A DNA stretch of 43,251 nucleotides, taken from NCBI GenBank assembly GCA_030693515.1, contig JAUYAK010000051.1, positions 1 through 43,251 on the forward strand, read 5' to 3'. Origin of the DNA: Opitutaceae bacterium. Lineage in GTDB: Bacteria; Verrucomicrobiota; Verrucomicrobiia; Opitutales; Opitutaceae. The notes beneath the pieces are model-generated. The model saw only the letters and a list, made by a program, of their open reading frames with translations. It ran no database searches and was not told the origin of the DNA. Position numbers and translations under genes: made by a program. Of the stretch, positions 26,603-34,437 are shown piece after piece (the first letter of the stretch is position 1; each line of letters opens with the position of its first letter).

Positions 26603-27040
26603 ATGCCACACCCGGATTTCGCCGACATCGTTACCCTCATCTGTAAGGAAGACCCGCGCTTCGATCGCCGGGCCTACGATTTTGTGCGGCTCGGCCTCGA
26701 CCACACCGTGAAGGAGATTCGCCGCAAGGATACCGCCCGCACCGGTGCAGCCCGCCACGTCAACGGCCCCGAGCTGCTCGACGGCTTGCGCGCCTACGCC
26801 CTCGATCAGTATGGGCCGCTGGCGAAGACCGTGCTTAACGCCTGGGGTGTGAAGCGCTGCCGTGACTTCGGCGACATCGTCTTCAACCTGATCGAGCACA
26901 ACGTGTTTTCCAAGACCGACAACGACCGCCCCGAGGACTTCGCGGACGTCTTCGATTTCGACGAGGCGTTCGTGCGGCCGTTTCAGCCGGTGCGCCGGCC
27001 GCGCGGCACTTCCGCCACCGAGGCCTTCGGCGCAGCCTGA
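26603..27040 (+). CDS. Conserved hypothetical protein, Minf_1886-like
   Basis: A 145-residue soluble protein: MPHPDFADIVTLICKEDPRF, AYDFVRLGLDHTVKEI, HVNGPELLDGLRAYALDQYG and CRDFGDIVFNLIEHNVFSKT. I recognise this as resembling the Minf_1886 family, which as far as I know is confined to Planctomycetes and Verrucomicrobia and has no known function. The core is helical. The conserved blocks D-x-R-F and YGPLAKTVLNAWG are visible. I start at ATG 26603, after the AT-richer divergent promoter gap; the upstream in-frame extension looks non-coding. The M16 peptidase gene follows after 54 bases. Confidence 0.8.
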   Translation: MPHPDFADIVTLICKEDPRFDRRAYDFVRLGLDHTVKEIRRKDTARTGAARHVNGPELLDGLRAYALDQYGPLAKTVLNAWGVKRCRDFGDIVFNLIEHNVFSKTDNDRPEDFADVFDFDEAFVRPFQPVRRPRGTSATEAFGAA

Positions 27041-27094
27041 TGCGCGCGCCGCCCGCGGATTGCACCGCCGGTGCCCGGCGGCACTTCGTTTTTC

Positions 27095-29668
27095 ATGCCC
27101 AAGCCCACCGCTGCCTCCCCTGATTTGCGTTTGCTCGAAGCCTTCTGGCGCGAGCCGGTCGAGCGCACCGTGCTGCCCAACGGCCTCACGCTGATCGTGA
27201 AGCGCGACACCTCCGCGGCGCTCGCCTCCGTGCAGGTGTGGGTCAAGACCGGCAGCCTGCACGAAGGCGCGCACCTCGGCGCCGGGCTCTCGCATTACCT
27301 CGAGCACATGCTTTTCAAGGGCACCGCGCGCCGCGCCGGTCGCGAGATCAGCTCGTCCGTGCAGGCGCACGGCGGCTACATCAACGCCTACACCACCTTC
27401 GACCGCACCGTCTATTACATCGACCTGCCGAGCGAAAACACGGCCGTCGCGATCGACATCCTGGCCGACCTTACGCTGCAATCGACGCTTCCGGCCGAGG
27501 AGGTGACGAAGGAAAAGGACGTGATCCTCCGCGAGATCGCGATGACCAAGGACGATGTGGACAACCGGCTCTGGGACGCGCTGTTCTCGACGGCATTTCG
27601 CGAGCACCCCTACCGGCAGCCGATCATCGGGCACCGTGATGTGTTTTCCGCCGTCACGCGCGACGATCTGCTCGGCTACTACCGCGCGCGCTACGTGCCC
27701 AACAACCTCGTCGTCGTGGTCGTGGGCGACGTCGAGGTCGCGGCCGTGCGCGCGGAGGTGGAGAAGCATTTCGGAGCGGCGCCGCGCGTGCGGCTGGCGC
27801 CCGTGCTCGTGCCCGCGGAGCCGCCGCAGCTGGCGCCGCGCATGGACCACCGGAGCGAGGAGGTCGAGCTGACGCGTGGGGTGCTGGCGTGGCCGATCCC
27901 GGGTCTTGCGCATGACGATGCGGCGGTGCTCGACCTGCTGGGCATGGCGCTCGGCCACGGCGACAGTTCGCTGCTCTGGCAAGAGGTGCGGGAAAAGACC
28001 GGCCTCGTGCACACCATCGACGCCTCGGCGTGGAATCCGGGCACGACGGGGCTCTTCTGTGTCTCCTACACGTGCGATGCGGGCAAGCGGCCCGCCGCCG
28101 AAAGCGCGATCCTGCGCGCCATCGCGGGCGCGGCGCGGCGTGGCTTTCCGGCCGCGCAACTGAAGAAATCGGTGCGGCAACTCGTCGTCGGCGAGATCAA
28201 CTCGCGCAAGACCATGGGCGGGCAGGCCGCGCGCCTTGGCGTGGCCGAGGTCGTGGTCGGTGATCTCGATCACAGCCGCAGCTACTTTGCGCGCGTCGGC
28301 GAAGCCGCGCCCGCGGCCGTGCGCGACGCGTTGCGGCGCTACCTCGTGCCGGAGCGGCTGGTCGCCGTCTCGTCGAATCCCACGGCGCCGGCGGTGGCGC
28401 CGGCCGTGGCGGTCGGCGCGATCGCAGGCCAGCCGGACTTTTCGGAAATCACGCTGCGCAACGGCGCCCGCCTGCTGATGCAGCCCGACCGCCGCCTGCC
28501 CAATCTCCACCTGCGCCTGATTATGCAGGGCGGCCCGATGTTCGAGACCGCCGGGCTTCGCGGCACCACGGCGCTGCTTTCGACGATGCTCACCAAGGAT
28601 ACGCGCCGCCGCACGGCCGCGCAGGTCGCCGAGTTCATCGAACGCGTCGGCGGATCGTTTTTCCCTTTCTGCGGCAACAACAGCATCGGTGTCGCGGCCG
28701 AGGTGCTGCCGCCCGATATCGATCGCGCCATCACGGTGCTCGCGGACGCGGTGCTGGCGCCGGCCTTCAAGGCGGCGACCTTCGCGACCGAGCGCGACGC
28801 GCAGGTCGCGGCGCTGCGGCAGGACGACGACGATGTGGTCACGCTCGCCAGGAAAAAACTTCGCGAGAAATTCTTTGGCGCGCACCCGATGGCGCTCGAC
28901 GCCCACGGCGATCTGGAGGGGCTCAAGGCGCTCAAGCCCGCGGACCTCGCGGCGCTGCACCGGCGGCTGTGCGTCGGGCCCAACGTCGTGCTGGCGGTCG
29001 CGGGCGACTTCGATCCGAAGAAGCTCGGGCCGAAGCTAAAGGCGTTTCTGGAGCAGATTCCACGCGGGACGGCGCCCGCCGGCGCGTGGGTGACGGATTC
29101 GCGCGCGGTGCTGCCCGCGGCGGTGGGCGACTTCGTCGTGCAGGAACCGCGCGAGCAGGCGGTGGTGCTGCAGGCGTTTCCCGGTCCGCGCGCCAACGCG
29201 CCGGACTATTACGTCGGCGAAGTGATCGACGAGCTGTTCAGCGGCATGGCGTCGCGACTTTTTGAGCGTGTGCGCGAGGAGAAGGGGCTGGCGTATTTCG
29301 TGCGCTCCGGGCGCATCGCCGGGCTCGATGCGGGCATGTTCTACTTCATCGCCGGCACGCAACCGGGCCGCGAAGGCGAGGTGCTCGCCGAAATCGACGC
29401 CGAGATCGCACGCGTGCAGCGCGGTGAAATCGAGGTGGGCGAGATCGCGCGCTGCCTCGCGCGGCTGAAGGCGGCGCGCCGTCAGGCGCTGCAGACCAAC
29501 TCGGCCCGCGCGATGCAGGCCGGCCTCAACGCCCTCCAAGGCCAGCCGGTCAACGATTGGAAAAACTACGACGTCCGCGTGGGAGCCGTCACGGTGGCGG
29601 ACCTCGCGGCGTTTGCGACGCAGCGTCTCGCCCGGTCGCGGCGCACGCAGCTCGTCGTGCGGCCCTGA
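27095..29668 (+). CDS. M16 family zinc peptidase, two-domain
   Basis: An 857-residue metallopeptidase of the insulinase/processing-peptidase clan. The first M16 half has the inverted zinc motif HYLEH (His67, Glu70, His71) and the downstream Glu region EVTKEKDVILREIAM. The second half, from about residue 440, repeats the fold (NGARLLMQPDRRLPNLHLRL) without a zinc motif, and ends with EEKGLAYFVRSGRIAGL, typical of M16 C-terminal domains. The length fits fused two-domain forms. No signal peptide is obvious. ATG 27095 is preferred to a GTG at 27071. It likely degrades peptides; the location is uncertain. Confidence 0.92.
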   Translation: MPKPTAASPDLRLLEAFWREPVERTVLPNGLTLIVKRDTSAALASVQVWVKTGSLHEGAHLGAGLSHYLEHMLFKGTARRAGREISSSVQAHGGYINAYTTFDRTVYYIDLPSENTAVAIDILADLTLQSTLPAEEVTKEKDVILREIAMTKDDVDNRLWDALFSTAFREHPYRQPIIGHRDVFSAVTRDDLLGYYRARYVPNNLVVVVVGDVEVAAVRAEVEKHFGAAPRVRLAPVLVPAEPPQLAPRMDHRSEEVELTRGVLAWPIPGLAHDDAAVLDLLGMALGHGDSSLLWQEVREKTGLVHTIDASAWNPGTTGLFCVSYTCDAGKRPAAESAILRAIAGAARRGFPAAQLKKSVRQLVVGEINSRKTMGGQAARLGVAEVVVGDLDHSRSYFARVGEAAPAAVRDALRRYLVPERLVAVSSNPTAPAVAPAVAVGAIAGQPDFSEITLRNGARLLMQPDRRLPNLHLRLIMQGGPMFETAGLRGTTALLSTMLTKDTRRRTAAQVAEFIERVGGSFFPFCGNNSIGVAAEVLPPDIDRAITVLADAVLAPAFKAATFATERDAQVAALRQDDDDVVTLARKKLREKFFGAHPMALDAHGDLEGLKALKPADLAALHRRLCVGPNVVLAVAGDFDPKKLGPKLKAFLEQIPRGTAPAGAWVTDSRAVLPAAVGDFVVQEPREQAVVLQAFPGPRANAPDYYVGEVIDELFSGMASRLFERVREEKGLAYFVRSGRIAGLDAGMFYFIAGTQPGREGEVLAEIDAEIARVQRGEIEVGEIARCLARLKAARRQALQTNSARAMQAGLNALQGQPVNDWKNYDVRVGAVTVADLAAFATQRLARSRRTQLVVRP

Positions 29669-29676
29669 ACGAACGC

Positions 29677-30450
29677 ATGGACCTCGCCGAACTTTTCCCG
29701 AGCGGCGACTATCGTTTCCATCTCTCGCTGCGGCGCGTGGAGCCGCGGGAATTTTTCGCGCCGCGTGATGCGAGCGGCGGTGTGCTCACGGAGCGGCGGC
29801 GCTGGCTGGCGGAGACACCGGAGCGCTATGCGGGCCTTACCCCGGAGGGTGGGCCGCTGCTGGCCGAGTTCGCGGGGATGGCGGGGGAGTGGGGGCTCAA
29901 GGAGCCTTCCGTGATCGGCTTGGGCTGCGCCTTGGAGCCTGACATCCTCTTTCTTTCGCCCGATGCCGAGGACCGTTTTCGCCTGCGCGGCGGCGTCCTG
30001 TGTTTTCCCACGGGCTGGGCCTTGCAGGAGAAATTGGGTGAGACGCTCGATTTTATCCACGGCGTCGTGCCCGGCCTCAATGCGGCGTTGGGATCGCCGA
30101 TTCATCAGTTCCTCGCCAAGCTAAAACCGGGCGTGGCCTTCCTGCGTGACAACTGGGGCATCGCCGCGACGAGCGAACTGAATCTGCATCCCGCGCGCAG
30201 CTTGCCCGCTCCGGTGTCGCCGGTCGCACTTGATCGGCTGTGGTTGCGGGTGGAGCATCAGGCGCTGATGGCGTTGCCGGAGACGCGCGGCATCGTGTTC
30301 GGCATCCGCATCGCGCTGCACCGGCTCGACACGATTGCGGGCACACCGGCGGCGGCGGGGCTGAGGCGGGCGCTGGAGACGATGCCGCCGGCGCTCGCGG
30401 CTTATAAACGCCTCGACACGGTGCGCGCCGAGATCGCGGCGCGGCTGTGA
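29677..30450 (+). CDS. DUF3445 protein (heme-dependent oxidative N-demethylase-like)
   Basis: A 257-residue protein with DUF3445 features: LSLRRVEPREFFAPRD near the N-terminus, LCFPTGWALQEKLGETLDFI, the conserved NW in FLRDNWGIA, and the C-terminal LRVEHQALMALPETRGIVFG, matching the family's R-x-E-x-Q-x-L-x-x-LP pattern. Characterised members are heme-dependent oxidative N-demethylases acting on small amines; whether this one binds heme is not proven here. The start is ATG 29677, nine bases after the M16 stop, which suggests co-transcription. It is convergent with nadK, with a strong hairpin between. Confidence 0.82.
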   Translation: MDLAELFPSGDYRFHLSLRRVEPREFFAPRDASGGVLTERRRWLAETPERYAGLTPEGGPLLAEFAGMAGEWGLKEPSVIGLGCALEPDILFLSPDAEDRFRLRGGVLCFPTGWALQEKLGETLDFIHGVVPGLNAALGSPIHQFLAKLKPGVAFLRDNWGIAATSELNLHPARSLPAPVSPVALDRLWLRVEHQALMALPETRGIVFGIRIALHRLDTIAGTPAAAGLRRALETMPPALAAYKRLDTVRAEIAARL

Positions 30451-30456
30451 CGAATT

Positions 30457-30480
30457 TGTGGGAGCGAGCTTGCTCCCACA
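30457..30480. repeat. REP-like palindrome / bidirectional terminator
   Basis: TGTGGGAGC (30457-30465) and GCTCCCACA (30472-30480) are perfect arms around GAGCTT. It lies between the convergent DUF3445 and nadK stops. The sequence closely resembles the GGGAGCGAGCTTGCTC core of Pseudomonas REP elements as I remember it, which is unexpected in this phylum. There is no T tract, so a dispersed REP unit is as likely as a terminator. Confidence 0.65.
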
Positions 30481-30489
30481 GGAGGCCGC

Positions 30490-31329
30490 TCAGCGCTTGT
30501 CCACGAAGCCGCCGCTCCATTTCAGTTTCGCGCGCACGACGGCGAAGTGGGAGTAGTCGGCGCGTTGCGCCAGCGGCAACCGGGCCTTGGCCACGCTGAT
30601 CTCGACGTGCGCGTGGGCGGAGACCTTGAGATCGCGCTGGCCGTCCATGGCGACGAGCAGCCGGCAGTCGGGCGTGCGGTTGAAAACGCGGAGTTTCACG
30701 CCTTCGCGAAAAATGATCGAACGGTTGCTCAGCGTGTGCGGGCAGATGGGCGTCATCGCGATGACCCCGGCCGAGGGATGCAGAATGGGGCCGCCGGCCG
30801 AGAGATTGTAGGCGGTGGAGCCGGTCGGCGTGGAGAAGATGAGACCGTCGCAGGTGTAATCGGTCACGAGTTCGCCGTCGGCGAAGACCTCGAGGCGCAC
30901 GAGGCGGGAGTTTTGCTCAGCCTTCAGCAGCACGTCATTCAGCGCGAGGTCGCGAGTGCCGTTGCCGGCAGAGCACTCGAGCATCGTGCGGCGGTCGATT
31001 TTGAAATCGCCGTCGAGCAGCCCAGTGAACTGCGTGCGCGCCTCGTCGGCGGAGAAGGTGGTGAGGAAGCCGAGGCTGCCTCGATTGACGCCGATGATGG
31101 GCACCTGCTCGCGCGCGGACTCGCGGGCGGCGCCGAGCAGCGTGCCGTCGCCGCCGATGACGCAGCAGGCGTCGCAGCCCTTGAGGAATCCGGCGCGCAG
31201 CGGGAAACGCGTCGTGCGCTTGAACTTCACGCCGCGCGTGCGGGCGATGTCCGCGAGCTCGCGGGCGAGCGCGGGCGCGCCCTCCTTGGTTTCGTTCACC
31301 ACAAACGCGAGCTTGCGAATCGGTTTCAT
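30490..31329 (-). CDS. nadK: NAD kinase
   Basis: NadK phosphorylates NAD to NADP. The 279-residue product opens with IRKLAFVVNETK, has the diagnostic GGDGTLLGAAR, the NxxD region LALNDVLLKAE, and the NAD-binding STPTGSTAYNLSAGGPI with PICPHTLSNRS after it. All active-site blocks are intact and the length is usual. ATG 31329 is chosen; upstream in-frame sequence lies in the gap and in tlyA. It is the last gene of the six-gene minus-strand operon, 13 bases after tlyA. TlyA and NadK genes are often neighbours in other bacteria. Confidence 0.96.
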   Translation of the reverse strand: MKPIRKLAFVVNETKEGAPALARELADIARTRGVKFKRTTRFPLRAGFLKGCDACCVIGGDGTLLGAARESAREQVPIIGVNRGSLGFLTTFSADEARTQFTGLLDGDFKIDRRTMLECSAGNGTRDLALNDVLLKAEQNSRLVRLEVFADGELVTDYTCDGLIFSTPTGSTAYNLSAGGPILHPSAGVIAMTPICPHTLSNRSIIFREGVKLRVFNRTPDCRLLVAMDGQRDLKVSAHAHVEISVAKARLPLAQRADYSHFAVVRAKLKWSGGFVDKR

Positions 31330-31342
31330 CGGGAGCGGGACG

Positions 31343-32092
31343 CTAGGTGGTTTGTTTCCGCAGACACAGCAAAAACTCCCGGTTGCCATCCGTGCCGGTG
31401 ATGGGCGAATCCATGTGGCCGACGACGGTGACTCCGGCCAGTGCGCGCAGGGCGAAATCGCGCACGGCGGCGAGCACGGCTTCCTGCACCGCGGGATCGC
31501 GGATGACGCCGCGGCCCTTGTCCACCTCGGCCTTGCCGGCCTCGAACTGCGGCTTCACCAGCGCGACCAGCGTGCCGCCGGCGCGCAGCAGCGCCCACAC
31601 GGGCGTGAGCACGGCCGTCAGCGAAATGAACGAGAGGTCCATCACGATGAGGTCGAAGTCGCCGCGCGGCAGATCCTCCCGGCGGAGGTGGCGGGCGTTG
31701 ATTTTTTCAAGATTGGTGACGCGCGGATCGGCGCGGAGGCGGGCGTGCAGCTGCGCGCGCCCCACATCGACGCACACGACGTCCGCCGCGCCGTTTTGCA
31801 GGGCGCAATCGGTGAAGCCGCCGGTGGACGCGCCGACGTCGAGCACATGCGCGCCGTGGAGATCGAGCGTGAAGCGTTCGATCGCGCCGGCGAGTTTCTC
31901 CCCGCCGCGGCTCACGAAGCGTGGCGGTTGCTCGACGGTGAGAGGGGTGTCGTCGGGAAACTCCTTGCCCGGCTTGTCGAGGCGCTCCGTGCCGCGCAGC
32001 ACGCGGCCGCTCATGATGAGGGCCTTGGCTTGCGACCGTGATTCCGCGAGGCCGCGGGCGACGAGGAGTTCGTCGAGGCGGGATTTTTTCAT
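31343..32092 (-). CDS. tlyA: TlyA family rRNA 2'-O-methyltransferase
   Basis: TlyA-type enzymes methylate the ribose of rRNA cytidines; older names call them hemolysin A. The 249-residue product has an N-terminal S4 RNA-binding domain ([26 protein letters not shown]) and an FtsJ/RrmJ-like methyltransferase. The latter has the SAM loop [25 protein letters not shown] and [10 protein letters not shown]. The start ATG 32092 overlaps the mutM stop (ATGA). The catalytic K-D-K-E type residues look present. Hemolytic activity is not implied. The gene is co-transcribed with nadK downstream and mutM upstream. Confidence 0.94.
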   Translation of the reverse strand: MKKSRLDELLVARGLAESRSQAKALIMSGRVLRGTERLDKPGKEFPDDTPLTVEQPPRFVSRGGEKLAGAIERFTLDLHGAHVLDVGASTGGFTDCALQNGAADVVCVDVGRAQLHARLRADPRVTNLEKINARHLRREDLPRGDFDLIVMDLSFISLTAVLTPVWALLRAGGTLVALVKPQFEAGKAEVDKGRGVIRDPAVQEAVLAAVRDFALRALAGVTVVGHMDSPITGTDGNREFLLCLRKQTT

Positions 32093-32916
32093 CGGAGTTT
32101 TTGCCGGGCCGGGGACCAGCAGCTCGTGCGGCCGCCAATCTCGGCGCGGCGGAGCGGGCGCTTCGATTTGGGGCAGGTGCCGCCATCTTCCCAGCGGTGC
32201 CAGAAGAGCCAGGTGCGCGGGATATGGGCGTTGAGATCGGGCGGCAGGTAGCCGCCCGCGCCGGCGATGGTGGCGAGCGCCCGGCGGGCGACGCCGCGGC
32301 ACTCGCGCCAGAGGGCGCGGACTTCGGCCGGACGAAGCGAGCCGGCGAGGCGGGCCGGGTGCAGTGCGGCCCGCCAGAGAATCTCGTCGGCCATCCAGTT
32401 GCCGATGCCGGGGAAGCGTTCCTGCATCAGCAGCACGGCCTTGATCGGCGCGCGCGCGCGGCGACGCAGGAACGCGGCGACGGTCTCGGCGGTGAATTGA
32501 TCCGAGTCGAGCGCGGGGGCGATCTTTGTCCACCAGTCGGGCGGGCTGGCGCTTTGGTGAAAAAGGACTCGGCCGAACATCCGCGGATCGGTGAACACGA
32601 GCGCGTGCTCCGCCGTGAAGAGCACGAGATGATCGTGCCGGCCGGGCTTGTGGGTGGCAGGGGCGACGGTGAGTTCGCCGCTCATGCCGAGGTGGACCCC
32701 GAGCTGGGCACCGCCGCTGAAACGGAAAAGCATCTGCTTCGCGCGCGCCTCCGAGGCCTCGAGGGTGGCGCCGGCGAGCGCGCGGCGCAGCGCCGGCAGG
32801 TCGAGGCCGCACAGAAGCTTTTTTCCGTCGTGCGTGTGCACGCGCACGATGCGCCGGCCGAGCGCGGCGTGGTCCCAGCGCTTGCGGAAGAACTCAACCT
32901 CGGCGAGTTCGGGCAT
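32089..32916 (-). CDS. mutM: Formamidopyrimidine-DNA glycosylase-like, degenerate zinc finger
   Basis: Fpg/MutM removes 8-oxoguanine and related lesions. The 275-residue product starts [13 protein letters not shown], giving the catalytic N-terminal Pro and Glu, then HDGKKLL with the conserved Lys and [10 protein letters not shown]. The H2TH region is [16 protein letters not shown]. The C-terminal finger keeps the DNA-contact Arg (IGGRTS) but reads CPKS (Cys248, Ser251) and CWSP (Cys266, Pro269), so two of the four zinc cysteines are gone. It may use a zincless finger as NEIL1 does. ATG 32916 is chosen so Pro becomes residue 1 after Met removal. Confidence 0.88.
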   Translation of the reverse strand: MPELAEVEFFRKRWDHAALGRRIVRVHTHDGKKLLCGLDLPALRRALAGATLEASEARAKQMLFRFSGGAQLGVHLGMSGELTVAPATHKPGRHDHLVLFTAEHALVFTDPRMFGRVLFHQSASPPDWWTKIAPALDSDQFTAETVAAFLRRRARAPIKAVLLMQERFPGIGNWMADEILWRAALHPARLAGSLRPAEVRALWRECRGVARRALATIAGAGGYLPPDLNAHIPRTWLFWHRWEDGGTCPKSKRPLRRAEIGGRTSCWSPARQKLR

Positions 32917-32921
32917 GGCGG

Positions 32922-33452
32922 CTAGCGGAGCGTCGCCACGAACTCGACGAAGCTCGGAAACACCATGAGGCCGGGCCGGCCCAGCGCGGCCCACGCGGTG
33001 CCATCATGTTTGCCGGTGCAGACGGCGGCGGTGTTGATCAGCGCATTGAGCCCGGCGTCGAGGTCGCTCTCGCGGTCGCCAATCATCCAGCATTGCGCCG
33101 GATCGAGGCGGTGCAGCGCGATCATCTCCTGAATGTAGGCGGGCGAGGGCTTGCGGTAGCGGGAGGGCTGATCGGGCGCTTCCGGCGCGATGCAGATGCC
33201 GTCCCAGATCGGGCGGGGCAGGCCGAGGAGTTCGTCCATGCGGGCGTTGCAGCGGTGGACGGCGTCGAGCGTGTAGAGCCCGCGGCCGATGCCCGACTGG
33301 TTGGTGAGGATGAAGAGCCGGTAGCCCAGCGCACGCGCGCGGCCCAGCGCGGATGCGACGCCGGGAATCAACTCCACGCCGGCGGGATCCGCGAGGTAGT
33401 GCTTGTCGAGGATGAGCGTGCCATCGCGGTCGAGGAAAAGGGCCTTGGACAT
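32922..33452 (-). CDS. gmhB: HAD-IIIA phosphatase, GmhB-like (heptose bisphosphate phosphatase)
   Basis: A 176-residue HAD phosphatase, with catalytic LDRDGTLILD near the N-terminus, the Thr/Asn motif LTNQSGIGRG, the Lys in RKPSPAYI and the metal Asp block MIGDRESDLDAG. Next to hldA, the likely reaction is D-glycero-D-manno-heptose 1,7-bisphosphate to the 1-phosphate, in LPS core synthesis. Typical GmhB has a Cys/His zinc loop before RKP; here that loop is IAPEAPDQPSRY with no such ligands, so the substrate assignment leans on context. ATG 33452 is used; GTG 33455 is adjacent. Confidence 0.85.
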   Translation of the reverse strand: MSKALFLDRDGTLILDKHYLADPAGVELIPGVASALGRARALGYRLFILTNQSGIGRGLYTLDAVHRCNARMDELLGLPRPIWDGICIAPEAPDQPSRYRKPSPAYIQEMIALHRLDPAQCWMIGDRESDLDAGLNALINTAAVCTGKHDGTAWAALGRPGLMVFPSFVEFVATLR

Positions 33453-33462
33453 CACGCAGGCG

Positions 33463-34437
33463 TCAGTGGCGGTTCACGTAAGCGGTGAGTTCCCTCGGCG
33501 TGACGGTGGCCGTGCCGAGCTTGGCGACGACGACGCCGGCGGCGGCGTTGGCGAACTGGGCGGCATCCTCCAGCTTGGCGCCGGCGGCGAGGGCGAGCAC
33601 CAGCGCGGCGAGCGACGTGTCGCCCGCGCCGGAGACATCGAAGACCTCGCGCGCGGCGGTGGGGATGGTTTTGAGAATCTTGCCGCGCTGGCTGAGCAGC
33701 ATGCCGTCTTCGTCGAGGGTGATGACGAGGTTGCGCGTGGCATAGCGCGCGTGGAGCTGCGCGCAGACCTCGGCGGCGGGAAACGGTGTGTGCGGCAGCG
33801 GGTCGATGCCGGCGAGCTGGAGGGCCTCGCGCTTGTTGGGCGTGATGAGATCGAGGCCGTGGAAGGCGAGCTTGCGCTTCGGCTTGGGATCGAGGGCGAC
33901 GAATTTCCCGGCGGCGCGCGCCAGGCGGCTCAGGCGGTCGACGACGTCGTCGCCGAGGATGCCCTTGGCGTAGTCGGAGAGGATGAGGGCGTCGCACGCC
34001 GCGATCTCGCGGGCGAGCAGGGCCTCGGCCTTGGCCGCGGGCAGGTGGTAGGCGGTGGGCGCGGCCTCGCGATCGAGGCGGCAGAGCTGCTGGTGCTGCA
34101 CGAGCACGCGGGTCTTGACGATCGTGGGCGCCTCGCCGGGCGTGGCCAGCGTGGTGATTTTCTTGCTGTGCAGGATGGTCGAGAGGCGCTGGCCCGCCTC
34201 GTCCTGGCCAAAGTAGCCCGCCACGGCGCAGGTCGCGCCGAGTGAGGCGAGGTTGAGCGCGACATTGGCCGCGCCGCCGGCGGTCCATGAATCGCGCGCG
34301 ATGTCCACGACGGGCACCGGCGCCTCGGGCGAGATGCGCGTGGCGTCGCCCCAGATGTAGTGGTCGAGCATCACGTCGCCGACGACGAGGATGCGCAGAC
34401 GGGAGATTTTCTTCAGCAGGGCGGGGAGTTGTTTCAT
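33463..34437 (-). CDS. hldA: D-glycero-beta-D-manno-heptose-7-phosphate kinase
   Basis: This 324-residue PfkB-family kinase makes heptose 1,7-bisphosphate for LPS inner core. RfaE1-type marks are ILVVGDVMLDHYIWGDATRI, SPEAPVPVVD, GGAANVALNLASLG and the C-terminal phosphate site VFDVSGAGDTSLAALV. It is the kinase domain alone, without the nucleotidyltransferase domain of E. coli HldE; a separate hldC must exist elsewhere if the pathway is complete. The ATG overlaps the upstream M24 peptidase stop (ATGA), and gmhB follows after 10 bases, a gene pair that supports both functions. Confidence 0.93.
   Translation of the reverse strand: MKQLPALLKKISRLRILVVGDVMLDHYIWGDATRISPEAPVPVVDIARDSWTAGGAANVALNLASLGATCAVAGYFGQDEAGQRLSTILHSKKITTLATPGEAPTIVKTRVLVQHQQLCRLDREAAPTAYHLPAAKAEALLAREIAACDALILSDYAKGILGDDVVDRLSRLARAAGKFVALDPKPKRKLAFHGLDLITPNKREALQLAGIDPLPHTPFPAAEVCAQLHARYATRNLVITLDEDGMLLSQRGKILKTIPTAAREVFDVSGAGDTSLAALVLALAAGAKLEDAAQFANAAAGVVVAKLGTATVTPRELTAYVNRH

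Noticed and set aside
26471-28960. Long in-frame upstream extension of the Fur-like gene (991 residues in total)
   Set aside because: It is antisense to the Minf_1886-like and M16 genes; only the last 161 residues form a domain.
31343-32092. Hemolysin / virulence reading of tlyA
   Set aside because: S4 plus FtsJ-like methyltransferase motifs indicate an rRNA methyltransferase; the hemolysin name is historical.
31347-32234. Plus-strand frame of 295 residues
   Set aside because: Antisense to tlyA and mutM; Ser/Arg-rich without motifs.
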